In this document: in pieces, positions 1-5,918 of the stretch | How positions within the stretch are numbered: the first letter of the stretch is position 1 | Layout of the letters: each line of letters opens with the position of its first letter | From: an uncultured Bacilli bacterium | Lineage (GTDB): Bacteria; Bacillota_I; Bacilli_A; RF39; UBA660 | DNA length: 6,899 bases | Assembly (NCBI GenBank): GCA_934132915.1 | Contig: CAKPAK010000067.1 | Location: 1-6,899, forward strand | Direction of reading: 5' to 3' | Notes under the pieces: generated by a model | Seen by the model: only the letters and a program-made list of their open reading frames with translations | Told to the model about the DNA's origin: nothing | The model's database searches: none | Translations under genes and position numbers: made by a program

Positions 1-21
1 GATTTAAATAATGTCTAGTTT

Positions 22-43
22 TACATTTATGAGTGTAAATGTA
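22..43. repeat. Short inverted repeat near left edge
   Basis: The 7-base arms TACATTT (22-28) and AAATGTA (37-43) are perfect inverted complements around an 8-base loop. An overlapping alternative pairs TTTACA (20-25) with TGTAAA (34-39). No T-run follows, so it does not look like an intrinsic terminator. It could be an operator half-site pair or a chance palindrome in AT-rich DNA. Positions 1-79 otherwise hold no gene that I can support. One frame ends at a TAG at 16-18, which could be the tail of a gene outside the window. Confidence 0.3.
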
Positions 44-78
44 TATAAGGAAAGGTAAGAGATAAGTATTTTTCAATG

Positions 79-112
79 AAAAAAGAACTCTAAAAAATTA
101 GAATTCTTTTTC
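79..112 (-). terminator. Intrinsic terminator of the ABC exporter operon
   Basis: Positions 80-93 and 98-111 form a 14-bp stem around a 4-base loop (94-97). Read on the minus strand, every position pairs, with one G-U wobble (88/103), and the 3' arm ends in a run of six U (complement of 79-84). It starts directly after the permease stop codon at 114-116, where an operon terminator is expected. On the plus strand the same stem has one C-A mismatch and is followed by a T-rich stretch (107-115), so it may also stop transcription coming from the left. Confidence 0.75.
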
Positions 113-113
113 T

Positions 114-2504
114 TTATTCATTTGCTTTTAGACTACTAACCATGTCGATTGTATTTATTTTTTTAGAAAGATAATGAGATACGATGAAAGAAACAAGATA
201 GGTACCTAAAGCAGCGGCAAGGTAAGTCCAAAGTTCAATATGGACACCAAAATCATAGTTTTCGTCTAAGCAAGCTTTGAATAGATAAGAGGTTAGATAG
301 TAACCTGTAGGAAGGCCAATTAAGATAGAGGCAATACAGATCCAACTGTTTTGTTTGGCAAATATTTTTTGAATGCGTTTGTTGGAGAAACCTAATACTT
401 TTAGGGTAGCAAATTGATATTCTTTTTCGCTATAAGATAAGATACTCATGTTATAGATAATTACGATACCAAGAAGGATGGCAAAGACAATGATAATGAT
501 AATCATTTCTCTCATCATGGATAACATACTACTGATAGATTCTTTTAGTTCATCAATATTTTGAATAATATCTACATTTTTAATAGTTTTGGTTTTACTT
601 AAATTTTGATTGGTATAGATGGCATCGGCTTTGTAAGTAATTCCTAGGCTTTCAATATATTCTTTGGTTGCTGTTAATCCTTGTACTTGAGGATCACGAT
701 AGAAACCTATGATTTTAGAGGAATAGTATTTTTTATCTCCATAGATATGCCATTTTACTTCATCACCAAGTTTTAAGTTATATTTATCAGCAAATTTATA
801 GGTTACATAGATGCCATTATTTTTATTTAGTTTTTGGAATTTGTAGTTTTTATCGATGAAACGGATGTAGTTATTGCTGTTATCTACAAATATAGTGTTT
901 GTTTCACGATTATCGTTTTTATCTTTGGTTTCGATTGTTAAAGTAAGGCTGGTGTTGTTTCCATATTTATCTGTTAGTTCTTTGATGTCTTCATTGCTAA
1001 TATTTTCTTTTAGGGTTAGTTTATAGTTGAAATTGTATAAATCGTCGAATTGTAGTTTTATGAAATAATTCATACTATTTAACATTCCTAAGGCACAGAC
1101 GATTAAGGTACAACAACCAACGATTCCAATGATACCGGTTATGGTTCTGAATTTGTTTCTTAAGATATCACGAAGATTCCAGATACTAGAGAAATTTAAT
1201 TTCTTAAATATTCCTTTGGTTGTGATATTTAGGCTACCATTTTTTACTTTAGGTAGTTCACTTCTAAGGCTGTCTGCTGGTTTTTTCTTTAGTTCTTTAT
1301 AGCAAGTGGTAAAGGTAATAAGGCTAACGGTTAATATGGCAAGTAGAGAAACAAGATAAGTTGATGAATTGATATAGACTTTTCCGTTAGGAACTTCAAA
1401 GAAAGACATTTCTAGATTTAGGAAGGTAGTTCCTAAGAAGTATTTTCCAAGTAAGATACCAAATATTGTACCAATTAAGGAGATAAAGAATCCATAACTG
1501 ATATAGTGAAGATTAATTTTTAATTTTGAAAAACCTAGTGCTTTAAGGGTACCAATTTGTAATTTTTGTTTTTTTACGATTCTGGTCATGGTAGTGATAA
1601 CAGAAAGTAGGGCGATAAAGAGGAATAGTCCTGAGAAGATGCCAACATATGCTTTTCCTTCATCAATTTCTCCTTGATACATGGAGTAGCTTGCTGTATC
1701 TTCGATAGCGATGGAAGCGATAGCGTTATTGATTTTTTCTTCAATGTCATCTTTTACTTGGTTATTATTTTTTTTGTTGTTTACATCAACCATAATGTAA
1801 TTAAAAGGAATATGTTCTAGATAGTTGAAGTCTTTATTGAGGGAGGAAAATACTTCATCAGATATTTCTTGGTTTAATTCTTTTTCTAGGTTAGCTTTGG
1901 CTTCTTGTTTAATGAAGTTTTCAGTAGATTTTACTGACATATAAAGGAAGCCATAGGTTTTATGATTAGGCATTAATTGAGAGGCATCTTTTACATCATA
2001 GATATGGTCTGGAACATAGATTGTACCTCTTACTTTTTCGTTGAAAGTATAGTCATCATACTGGAAGGATAAGGTATCACCAATTTTGATTTTGTTTTCT
2101 TTGGCATAGAAATAATCTAGCCAGATGCCATCTTTATTGACGTCAAATTTTTCTCCTTCTTTGACATAAAACTTACTGATATTATTGGATTCAATGATGG
2201 AAACAAGATAGGATTTATCTTTATCCTTAGTATCTGTCATTGTAAGTTCTAATTTTCTTTCAGCATTTTTTACATTTTTGATTTTCTTGATGTTTTCTAA
2301 GTCTTCGGTAGTAAAACTTTTTCCTAAGACATTTAAGTCTTGAAGATTATTTTTTTGGTAAAAGTTATCTGCAGTTATTCTCATACCATCCATATATGCT
2401 TCTATTCCTGCATAAACCATGATACCAATTGTAATCATTAATAGTATTGTGATAAATTGTGATTTATTCTTTAGAATATCACGAATCATTTTTTTCTTTA
2501 ACAT
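114..2504 (-). CDS. ABC exporter permease with two FtsX domains
   Basis: Membrane subunit of an ABC exporter of the MacB/LolCE/FtsX superfamily, 796 residues. Hydrophobic segments appear near residues 17-36, 285-308, 333-355, 382-403, 453-475, 666-688, 718-741 and 757-777. This gives eight helices in two 1+3 blocks, each with a large extracytoplasmic domain between its first helix and the next three. Both FtsX blocks carry the same cytoplasmic motif after their second helix: GTLKALGFSKLKI (318-330) and ATLKVLGFSNKRI (699-711). This indicates an internal duplication, so one polypeptide could supply both halves of the transporter. The start ATG lies one base after the stop of the ATPase gene, and no strong Shine-Dalgarno sequence precedes it, which suggests translational coupling. 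The substrate cannot be told from sequence. In this superfamily, drug or peptide export, lipoprotein handling and hydrolase control are all known. The eight predicted helices argue against the ten-helix BceB type. Confidence 0.9.
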   Translation of the reverse strand: MLKKKMIRDILKNKSQFITILLMITIGIMVYAGIEAYMDGMRITADNFYQKNNLQDLNVLGKSFTTEDLENIKKIKNVKNAERKLELTMTDTKDKDKSYLVSIIESNNISKFYVKEGEKFDVNKDGIWLDYFYAKENKIKIGDTLSFQYDDYTFNEKVRGTIYVPDHIYDVKDASQLMPNHKTYGFLYMSVKSTENFIKQEAKANLEKELNQEISDEVFSSLNKDFNYLEHIPFNYIMVDVNNKKNNNQVKDDIEEKINNAIASIAIEDTASYSMYQGEIDEGKAYVGIFSGLFLFIALLSVITTMTRIVKKQKLQIGTLKALGFSKLKINLHYISYGFFISLIGTIFGILLGKYFLGTTFLNLEMSFFEVPNGKVYINSSTYLVSLLAILTVSLITFTTCYKELKKKPADSLRSELPKVKNGSLNITTKGIFKKLNFSSIWNLRDILRNKFRTITGIIGIVGCCTLIVCALGMLNSMNYFIKLQFDDLYNFNYKLTLKENISNEDIKELTDKYGNNTSLTLTIETKDKNDNRETNTIFVDNSNNYIRFIDKNYKFQKLNKNNGIYVTYKFADKYNLKLGDEVKWHIYGDKKYYSSKIIGFYRDPQVQGLTATKEYIESLGITYKADAIYTNQNLSKTKTIKNVDIIQNIDELKESISSMLSMMREMIIIIIVFAILLGIVIIYNMSILSYSEKEYQFATLKVLGFSNKRIQKIFAKQNSWICIASILIGLPTGYYLTSYLFKACLDENYDFGVHIELWTYLAAALGTYLVSFIVSHYLSKKINTIDMVSSLKANE

Positions 2505-2508
2505 ATTA
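2502..2508 (-). other. Stop-start junction (TAA-T-ATG) coupling ATPase and permease
   Basis: On the minus strand the ATPase stop TAA (2508-2506) is separated by one base from the permease ATG (2504-2502). The bases just upstream contain only weak purine patches (such as GTGG) and no AGGAGG-like site. Ribosomes terminating on the ATPase probably reinitiate on the permease, which would tie the amounts of the two subunits together. Confidence 0.65.
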
Positions 2509-3216
2509 CCACACTACTTCATCAATTTTTTTTGGATGTTTGTTGATTTCGTTGGATTCTACTTTTCCATTTTTTAGTCTGATTACACGGTCGGCAATTT
2601 CAGCGATTAGAGAATTATGAGTAACGATGATGACGGTATTTTCGCCATTGTTTGCATCACATTGTTTTTTTAACAGTTTTAAGACTTCGACTCCTGTTTT
2701 AGAATCAAGGGCACCCGTTGGTTCATCGGCCAGGATGATGCTGGGATCTTTAGCGATTGCTCTAGCGATAGAGACTCTTTGTTGTTCTCCACCAGATAGT
2801 TGATTAGGGAATTTAGTGGCGTGTTTTTCTAGTCCTACTTCTTTTAGGATTTTTTTAGCACTTTTTGGTTTCTTTACAATGTCGTTAACAATTTCTACAT
2901 TTTCTAATACGGTTAGTGTAGGTAAGATATTGTAGAATTGGAAGATGAAACCGACATTTTCAGCTCGATATTTGGTTAATTCATTGTCGTTATAATCTGA
3001 AATGACATTTCCATCCACAATGATTTCTCCACTGGTTACGTTGTCCATTCCTCCTAATAGGTTTAGTAGGGTTGATTTTCCTGCTCCTGATGGCCCTAGA
3101 ATGACGACAAATTCTCCTTTAGGAATAGAGAAGTTAACGCCATCTAGGGCATTGAATTTTTTTTCTCCTATAGTGTAACTTTTTTTCACGTTTTTGAATT
3201 TGATTAGTTCTTTCAT
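2506..3216 (-). CDS. ABC exporter ATPase (MacB/LolD type)
   Basis: ATP-hydrolysing subunit, 236 residues, the usual size for a stand-alone LolD/MacB-like nucleotide-binding protein. All key motifs are intact: Walker [10 protein letters not shown] (41-49), Q-loop glutamine 93 in [18 protein letters not shown] context, ABC signature LSGGEQQR (140-147), Walker [14 protein letters not shown] with catalytic Glu165, and the switch histidine H200. The FQFYN...LPTLT segment after the Q-loop and the ADEPTGALD Walker B are typical of ATPases paired with FtsX-type permeases. It is the first gene of the operon, with a near-perfect Shine-Dalgarno sequence (AAAGGAGG) six bases before the ATG. The permease follows after a single base. 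It is transcribed divergently from a TetR-family gene, so ligand-induced expression is likely. As a homodimer it would power the downstream permease from the cytoplasmic side. Confidence 0.95.
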   Translation of the reverse strand: MKELIKFKNVKKSYTIGEKKFNALDGVNFSIPKGEFVVILGPSGAGKSTLLNLLGGMDNVTSGEIIVDGNVISDYNDNELTKYRAENVGFIFQFYNILPTLTVLENVEIVNDIVKKPKSAKKILKEVGLEKHATKFPNQLSGGEQQRVSIARAIAKDPSIILADEPTGALDSKTGVEVLKLLKKQCDANNGENTVIIVTHNSLIAEIADRVIRLKNGKVESNEINKHPKKIDEVVW

Positions 3217-3222
3217 ATATGT

Positions 3223-3230
3223 CCTCCTTT
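3223..3230 (-). promoter_or_regulatory. Strong ribosome binding site of the exporter ATPase
   Basis: The minus strand reads AAAGGAGG, ending six bases before the ATG at 3216. This is close to the ideal Bacillota site. It fixes the ATPase start and is the strongest ribosome binding site in the window. Confidence 0.9.
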
Positions 3231-3236
3231 AACAAA

Positions 3237-3256
3237 ATATGAAATAAAATTCATAT
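3237..3256. promoter_or_regulatory. Probable TetR operator 1, at the exporter transcription start
   Basis: The 7-base arms ATATGAA (3237-3243) and TTCATAT (3250-3256) are perfect inverted complements around six bases. The 16-base core 3239-3254 (ATGAA-N6-TTCAT) recurs at 3300-3315. It lies directly downstream of the exporter -10 box, covering about +1 to +20 of the predicted transcript, a classic repression position. The assignment to the neighbouring TetR protein is inferred from position and symmetry. Confidence 0.65.
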
Positions 3257-3269
3257 AATTAGATTATAT
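3253..3269. repeat. Inverted repeat overlapping the exporter -10 box
   Basis: ATATAAT (3253-3259) and ATTATAT (3263-3269) are perfect inverted complements around three bases. The right arm contains the minus-strand -10 box (3268-3263), and the left arm reads TATAAT on the plus strand. The repeat overlaps operator 1 by four bases. It may be a further protein-binding site, or a by-product of AT-rich promoter sequence. Confidence 0.35.
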
Positions 3270-3291
3270 TTCTCCTATATTTTTTTGTCAA
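3263..3291 (-). promoter_or_regulatory. Promoter of the ABC exporter operon
   Basis: The minus strand carries a perfect -35 box TTGACA (3291-3286), a 17-base spacer and a perfect -10 box TATAAT (3268-3263). The predicted start is near 3256, giving a leader of about 40 bases that includes operator 1 and the strong ribosome binding site. A fully consensus housekeeping promoter fits a gene that is held off by a repressor. Confidence 0.85.
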
Positions 3292-3299
3292 TACATAAT

Positions 3300-3315
3300 A
3301 TGAAAATTATTTCAT
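3300..3315. promoter_or_regulatory. Probable TetR operator 2, between the two -35 boxes
   Basis: The sequence is ATGAAAATTATTTCAT, a palindrome with 6-base arms (3300-3305 and 3310-3315). It has the same ATGAA-N6-TTCAT plan as operator 1. The two centres are 61 bases apart, about six helical turns. The site lies between the exporter -35 box (ending at 3291) and the regulator -35 box (starting at 3321), so a bound dimer could interfere with both promoters. Confidence 0.6.
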
Positions 3316-3320
3316 GTTTG

Positions 3321-3349
3321 TTGATTTATTATGGGAAAGTGTGTATAAT
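3321..3349 (+). promoter_or_regulatory. Promoter of the TetR-family regulator gene
   Basis: TTGATT (3321-3326), a 17-base spacer and TATAAT (3344-3349) match the housekeeping consensus well. The predicted start is near 3356, which gives a very short leader of about 15 bases before the ATG at 3371. Operator 2 ends five bases upstream of the -35 box, which suggests autoregulation. Confidence 0.8.
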
Positions 3350-3370
3350 TAGGAAAAGGGAAGTGAAAAT

Positions 3371-3970
3371 ATGTCAGAAGTTAGAATGCCAACACAAAAA
3401 AGGTCAATTGAAAAAAGGGATAGAATTATTAAAATGGGATTTGAATTGATGTGTAATCAGGGATATTATGATACCAATACAGTAGATATTGCAAAGTACG
3501 CTAACGTATCCACGGGAATTATTTATCAGTATTTTAATGATAAAAGAGAAATATTTATTGAAGGGGCTAAACAATATTCTGATGAGATTATGTTTCCTAT
3601 TTTTATGTTAATTGATGAACATGAAAAATTACCTGATGATTTGAAGAGTTTTTTTAAAAAAATTATAGAAACTAATAAAAAGCAACATACTTCTTCCAAG
3701 AGAGCACATCAAGAGATTACGGCAATAGAGCATCTAGATGAAGAAGTTGGGGCTATTTTTAAAAATTCAGAGATTGCTTTTTCAGACAAGTTATATCATC
3801 TTTTTGTTCATAATGGGTTTGGTAAAGATGGTTTAAAGGAAAAGATGCATTTGATTGTGAATTGGATTGATAATTTGGCACATGAAGAAGTTTATCATAA
3901 GCATGCTAATCTTGATTATGAAGTGATGGAGGACATTGTTATTGAAGCAATTTTAAATATATTAAAGTAA
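3371..3970 (+). CDS. TetR/AcrR-family transcriptional regulator
   Basis: DNA-binding regulator of 199 residues, the normal length for the family. The N-terminal helix-turn-helix lies at about residues 15-62. The recognition region (TVDIAKYANVSTGIIYQYF, about 37-55) followed by NDKREIF is the hallmark TetR_N pattern. The rest is an all-helical domain expected to bind a ligand and dimerise, with no feature that reveals the ligand. A GGAAGTGA ribosome binding site precedes the ATG at 3371. A later Met at residue 6 lacks a comparable site, so the upstream start is preferred. The gene is divergent from an ABC exporter, and a repeated 16-bp palindrome lies in the shared region. The most likely role is a ligand-released repressor of the exporter and of itself, but activation cannot be excluded. 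Confidence 0.92.
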   Translation: MSEVRMPTQKRSIEKRDRIIKMGFELMCNQGYYDTNTVDIAKYANVSTGIIYQYFNDKREIFIEGAKQYSDEIMFPIFMLIDEHEKLPDDLKSFFKKIIETNKKQHTSSKRAHQEITAIEHLDEEVGAIFKNSEIAFSDKLYHLFVHNGFGKDGLKEKMHLIVNWIDNLAHEEVYHKHANLDYEVMEDIVIEAILNILK

Positions 3971-3990
3971 TTGTTTAAAAAATGTTCAGC

Positions 3991-4015
3991 AAAATACTTA
4001 AAAAGTTTTTTTTTT
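3991..4015 (+). terminator. Weak hairpin with long T-run after the TetR gene
   Basis: ACTT (3996-3999) pairs with AAGT (4003-4006) around three A. AAAA/TTTT pairing continues below a U-U mismatch, and a run of ten T (4006-4015) follows. The stem is almost pure A/T and weak, but the T-run 20 to 45 bases after the stop codon is what an AT-rich intrinsic terminator looks like. The remaining sequence up to the truA promoter holds no gene that I can support. Confidence 0.45.
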
Positions 4016-4081
4016 ATTTAAAAGTTATCAAAAAAGATCAGTATTTTTATTGTAAACTTTTGAGAATATTGTTCTAAATGA

Positions 4082-4110
4082 TTGAAAATGTGCGTATGAT
4101 TTGGTAGAAT
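4082..4110 (+). promoter_or_regulatory. Promoter of truA
   Basis: TTGAAA (4082-4087), a 17-base spacer and TAGAAT (4105-4110), with a TG at 4102-4103 forming an extended -10 (TGGTAGAAT). The predicted start is near 4117, giving a leader of about 40 bases before the truA ATG. Confidence 0.75.
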
Positions 4111-4157
4111 AGTCTTTGTAATAAAAGGGATTATATTATTAAAGTGAGGTAGTAAAG

Positions 4158-4898
4158 ATGAGATATTTTATGACATTTTCTTATGATGGCAGTGATTTTA
4201 AAGGTTATCAGAAACAACCTAAAGGAAGAACTGTTCAAGGAGAGATTGAAAGTGTTTTAAAAAAGATTAATGGGGATAAGGCGGTTAAGATAACGGCTAC
4301 GGGTAGGACAGATGCTGGTGTTCATGCGTTAAATCAGAAAGCGCATTTTGATTTTGAAGAGAAAATGGATATTGAGAAACTGCTTCATAGTATGAATTCA
4401 ATGTTACCAGAAGATATTTATATTAAGCATATTGAAGAGGTTTCGGATAATTTTCATGCTAGGTTTGATGCGACGGGAAAAGAATATATCTATCAGATTA
4501 ATATGGGAGAATATAATCCTTTAGAGAGAAAATATGTTTATCAGCATAATAAAAAGTTAGATGTTGTTGAGATGCAACGGGCTATGAAGTATTTGGAGGG
4601 GACACATAACTTTAGAGCTTTTACAAAGGTTGATGAAGAAAAAGATGATTATGTTAGAACTTTATCTCAGACAAATTTACTTCGTGATTTAAAAGATGTT
4701 AATAAGATTACTTTAGTTTTTATTGGTACTGGATTTTTAAGATATATGGTTAGAAATATGGTAGGTACTTTAATTGAAATTGGTGAAGGTAAAAGAAGAA
4801 GTGAAGAGATTATTGATATTTTAAAGAGTGAAGATAGAACGCAGGCTGGTAAGACGGCTAATCCAGAAGGATTATATTTAAGAAATGTATTTTATTAA
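4158..4898 (+). CDS. truA: tRNA pseudouridine(38-40) synthase TruA
   Basis: Converts uridine to pseudouridine at positions 38, 39 and 40 in the anticodon stem-loop of many tRNAs, acting in the cytoplasm as a homodimer. The protein has 246 residues, the usual bacterial TruA length. It opens with the family pattern MTFSYDGSDFKGYQKQ (residues 5-20). The catalytic aspartate D52 sits in ATGRTDAGVHA (47-57). Other conserved blocks are FHARFDATGKEYIYQI (99-114), GTHNFRAFTK (148-157), GTGFLRYMVRNMVGTL (190-205) and AGKTANPEGLYL (230-241). The ATG is preceded by GTGAGGT at seven bases. It has its own promoter and is followed at once by a hairpin terminator. In many Bacillota truA follows the energy-coupling-factor genes ecfA1-ecfA2-ecfT. 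Those are absent here, and the upstream neighbour is the TetR gene. Confidence 0.97.
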   Translation: MRYFMTFSYDGSDFKGYQKQPKGRTVQGEIESVLKKINGDKAVKITATGRTDAGVHALNQKAHFDFEEKMDIEKLLHSMNSMLPEDIYIKHIEEVSDNFHARFDATGKEYIYQINMGEYNPLERKYVYQHNKKLDVVEMQRAMKYLEGTHNFRAFTKVDEEKDDYVRTLSQTNLLRDLKDVNKITLVFIGTGFLRYMVRNMVGTLIEIGEGKRRSEEIIDILKSEDRTQAGKTANPEGLYLRNVFY

Positions 4899-4930
4899 AG
4901 AAAAGTTTCTGGTTAGAGACTTTTTCTTTT
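4899..4930 (+). terminator. Intrinsic terminator after truA
   Basis: The left arm 4899-4910 and right arm 4915-4926 pair around the loop GGTT (4911-4914). The core AGTTTCT/AGAGACT has one G-U wobble, and A/T pairs with a one-base bulge continue below it. A T-rich tail (4921-4930) follows. The hairpin begins one base after the truA stop codon. I see no clear promoter between it and the next gene, which starts 38 bases further on. Incomplete termination may therefore supply that gene. Confidence 0.7.
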
Positions 4931-4953
4931 GGATATTTCTTTTTTGTATTTTT

Positions 4954-4962
4954 GGGAAGTGA
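4954..4962 (+). promoter_or_regulatory. Ribosome binding site fixing the GTG start of the radical SAM gene
   Basis: GGGAAGTGA ends five bases before the GTG at 4968. This resembles the GGAAGTGA that precedes the TetR gene start. The open frame extends upstream to a TTG at 4929, but that codon lies inside the T-tail of the truA terminator and has no ribosome binding site. An alternative GTG at 4959 falls within this site itself. Confidence 0.7.
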
Positions 4963-4967
4963 TTATA

Positions 4968-5852
4968 GTGAAGTGTAATTTATGTCCTAGGTGTTGTAAT
5001 GTAGATCGGGATAATGGAGAAGTTGGTTTTTGTCAAGCTCCAGGTGAGATGGTAATTGCAAGGTATTCTCTGCATAAGTGGGAAGAACCTGTGATTAGTG
5101 GAGAAGTTGGTAGTGGGACAATCTTTTTTTCGTATTGTAATTTAAGATGTTTGTTTTGTCAGAATTATGAGATTAGTGAATATCATAAGGGAAGAGTTGT
5201 TACGGTAGAGGAATTTTGTGATATTTGTCTTGATTTAGAGAGGAATGGAGCATTAAATATTAATTTGGTTACGCCTACGATTTGGGTAGATAAGATTATT
5301 AAAGGATTAGATCTTGCTAGATGTAAGGGATTAAAGATACCTATTGTTTATAATAGTAGTGGCTACGAGAAGCTAGAGACAATCAAAAAGTTAGATGGGT
5401 ATGTGGATATTTATTTACCTGATTTTAAATATTATTCTAATGAGTTATCTTGGAAGTTTTCTCATTGTAAGGATTATTTTGAGATTGCTGATAAGGCACT
5501 TGAAGAGATGGTTCATCAGGTGGGAGATATTGTTATTGGTGATGATGGAATCATGAAAAGGGGCGTTATTGTTAGGCATTTGCTTCTTCCTGGTCATTTA
5601 GAGGATAGTAAGATGGTAATAAAATACTTATATTTAAAATACCAGGATAAGATTGTTTTTAGTATTATGAATCAGTATACTCCTGTTAGGAAATGTAAGT
5701 ATGAAGAACTGAATCGAGTAGTTCGTGAAGATGAGTATGATGAGTTAATTAATTATGCTTATGATTTGGGGATAAGAAAAGCTTTTATTCAAGAAGGAGA
5801 GAGTTGTAAGGAAAGTTTTATTCCTGATTTTAATCAGTTTAGAGTGATATGA
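4968..5852 (+). CDS. PflX-like radical SAM protein (COG1313 type)
   Basis: Radical SAM iron-sulfur protein of 294 residues from the GTG start, resembling pyruvate formate-lyase activating enzymes and best matching the uncharacterised PflX group. The radical SAM cluster motif CX3CX2C is Cys57-Cys61-Cys64 in GTIFFSYCNLRCLFCQN. The N-terminus has a second cysteine cluster (Cys3, Cys6, Cys9, Cys10, Cys22, in KCNLCPRCCNVDR...GFC), which begins immediately at the chosen start and could bind zinc or another Fe-S cluster. Later family blocks are INLVTPT (98-104), YNSSGYE (128-134), DIYLPDFKY (147-155), VRHLLLPGHLEDS (202-214) and FIQEGES (273-279). By homology it should cleave S-adenosylmethionine to a 5'-deoxyadenosyl radical, but the target is unknown. 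No glycyl radical enzyme is encoded in this window, so an activase role is only an inference. It lies between two pseudouridine synthase genes without overlap. Confidence 0.88.
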   Translation: MKCNLCPRCCNVDRDNGEVGFCQAPGEMVIARYSLHKWEEPVISGEVGSGTIFFSYCNLRCLFCQNYEISEYHKGRVVTVEEFCDICLDLERNGALNINLVTPTIWVDKIIKGLDLARCKGLKIPIVYNSSGYEKLETIKKLDGYVDIYLPDFKYYSNELSWKFSHCKDYFEIADKALEEMVHQVGDIVIGDDGIMKRGVIVRHLLLPGHLEDSKMVIKYLYLKYQDKIVFSIMNQYTPVRKCKYEELNRVVREDEYDELINYAYDLGIRKAFIQEGESCKESFIPDFNQFRVI

Positions 5853-5867
5853 TTTAGCTGATTATAG

Positions 5868-5896
5868 TTTTCAAAAGTTTTAAAAAATGATATGAT
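5868..5896 (+). promoter_or_regulatory. Probable promoter of the rRNA pseudouridine synthase gene
   Basis: TATGAT (5891-5896) is preceded by TGA, giving an extended -10 (TGATATGAT). A weak -35 (TTTTCA, 5868-5873) sits 17 bases upstream. The predicted start near 5903 leaves a leader of about 16 bases that still includes the ribosome binding site. I see no clear terminator after the radical SAM gene, so read-through from it is also possible. Confidence 0.55.
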
Positions 5897-5918
5897 AGTT
5901 TGGTAAGTGAGGGATAGT

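Noticed and set aside
76..93. A five-codon frame (ATG to TAA) that could look like a leader peptide
   Set aside because: It lies inside the left arm of the exporter terminator, is on the opposite strand to the operon, and no gene follows it on that strand.
114..2504. Permease as a BceB-type bacitracin-resistance transporter
   Set aside because: BceB proteins have ten helices and usually sit next to a BceRS two-component system. Here there are about eight helices, two equivalent FtsX blocks and a TetR regulator.
4020..4061. Long-range pairing AAAAGTT (4020-4026) with AACTTTT (4055-4061), as a structured RNA or riboswitch
   Set aside because: It is a seven-pair A/U-rich stem with a 28-base unstructured loop upstream of the truA promoter. 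No conserved riboswitch core is seen.
3982..4077. A 31-codon open frame (ATG to TAA) between the TetR gene and truA
   Set aside because: It has no ribosome binding site, runs through the ten-T tract of the probable terminator, and its composition (Lys, Phe, Tyr, Leu, Ile) is what random AT-rich DNA gives.
5824..5837. Inverted repeat CTGATT-TT-AATCAG at the end of the radical SAM gene, as a terminator
   Set aside because: The loop is only two bases, it lies within the coding sequence, and no T-run follows.
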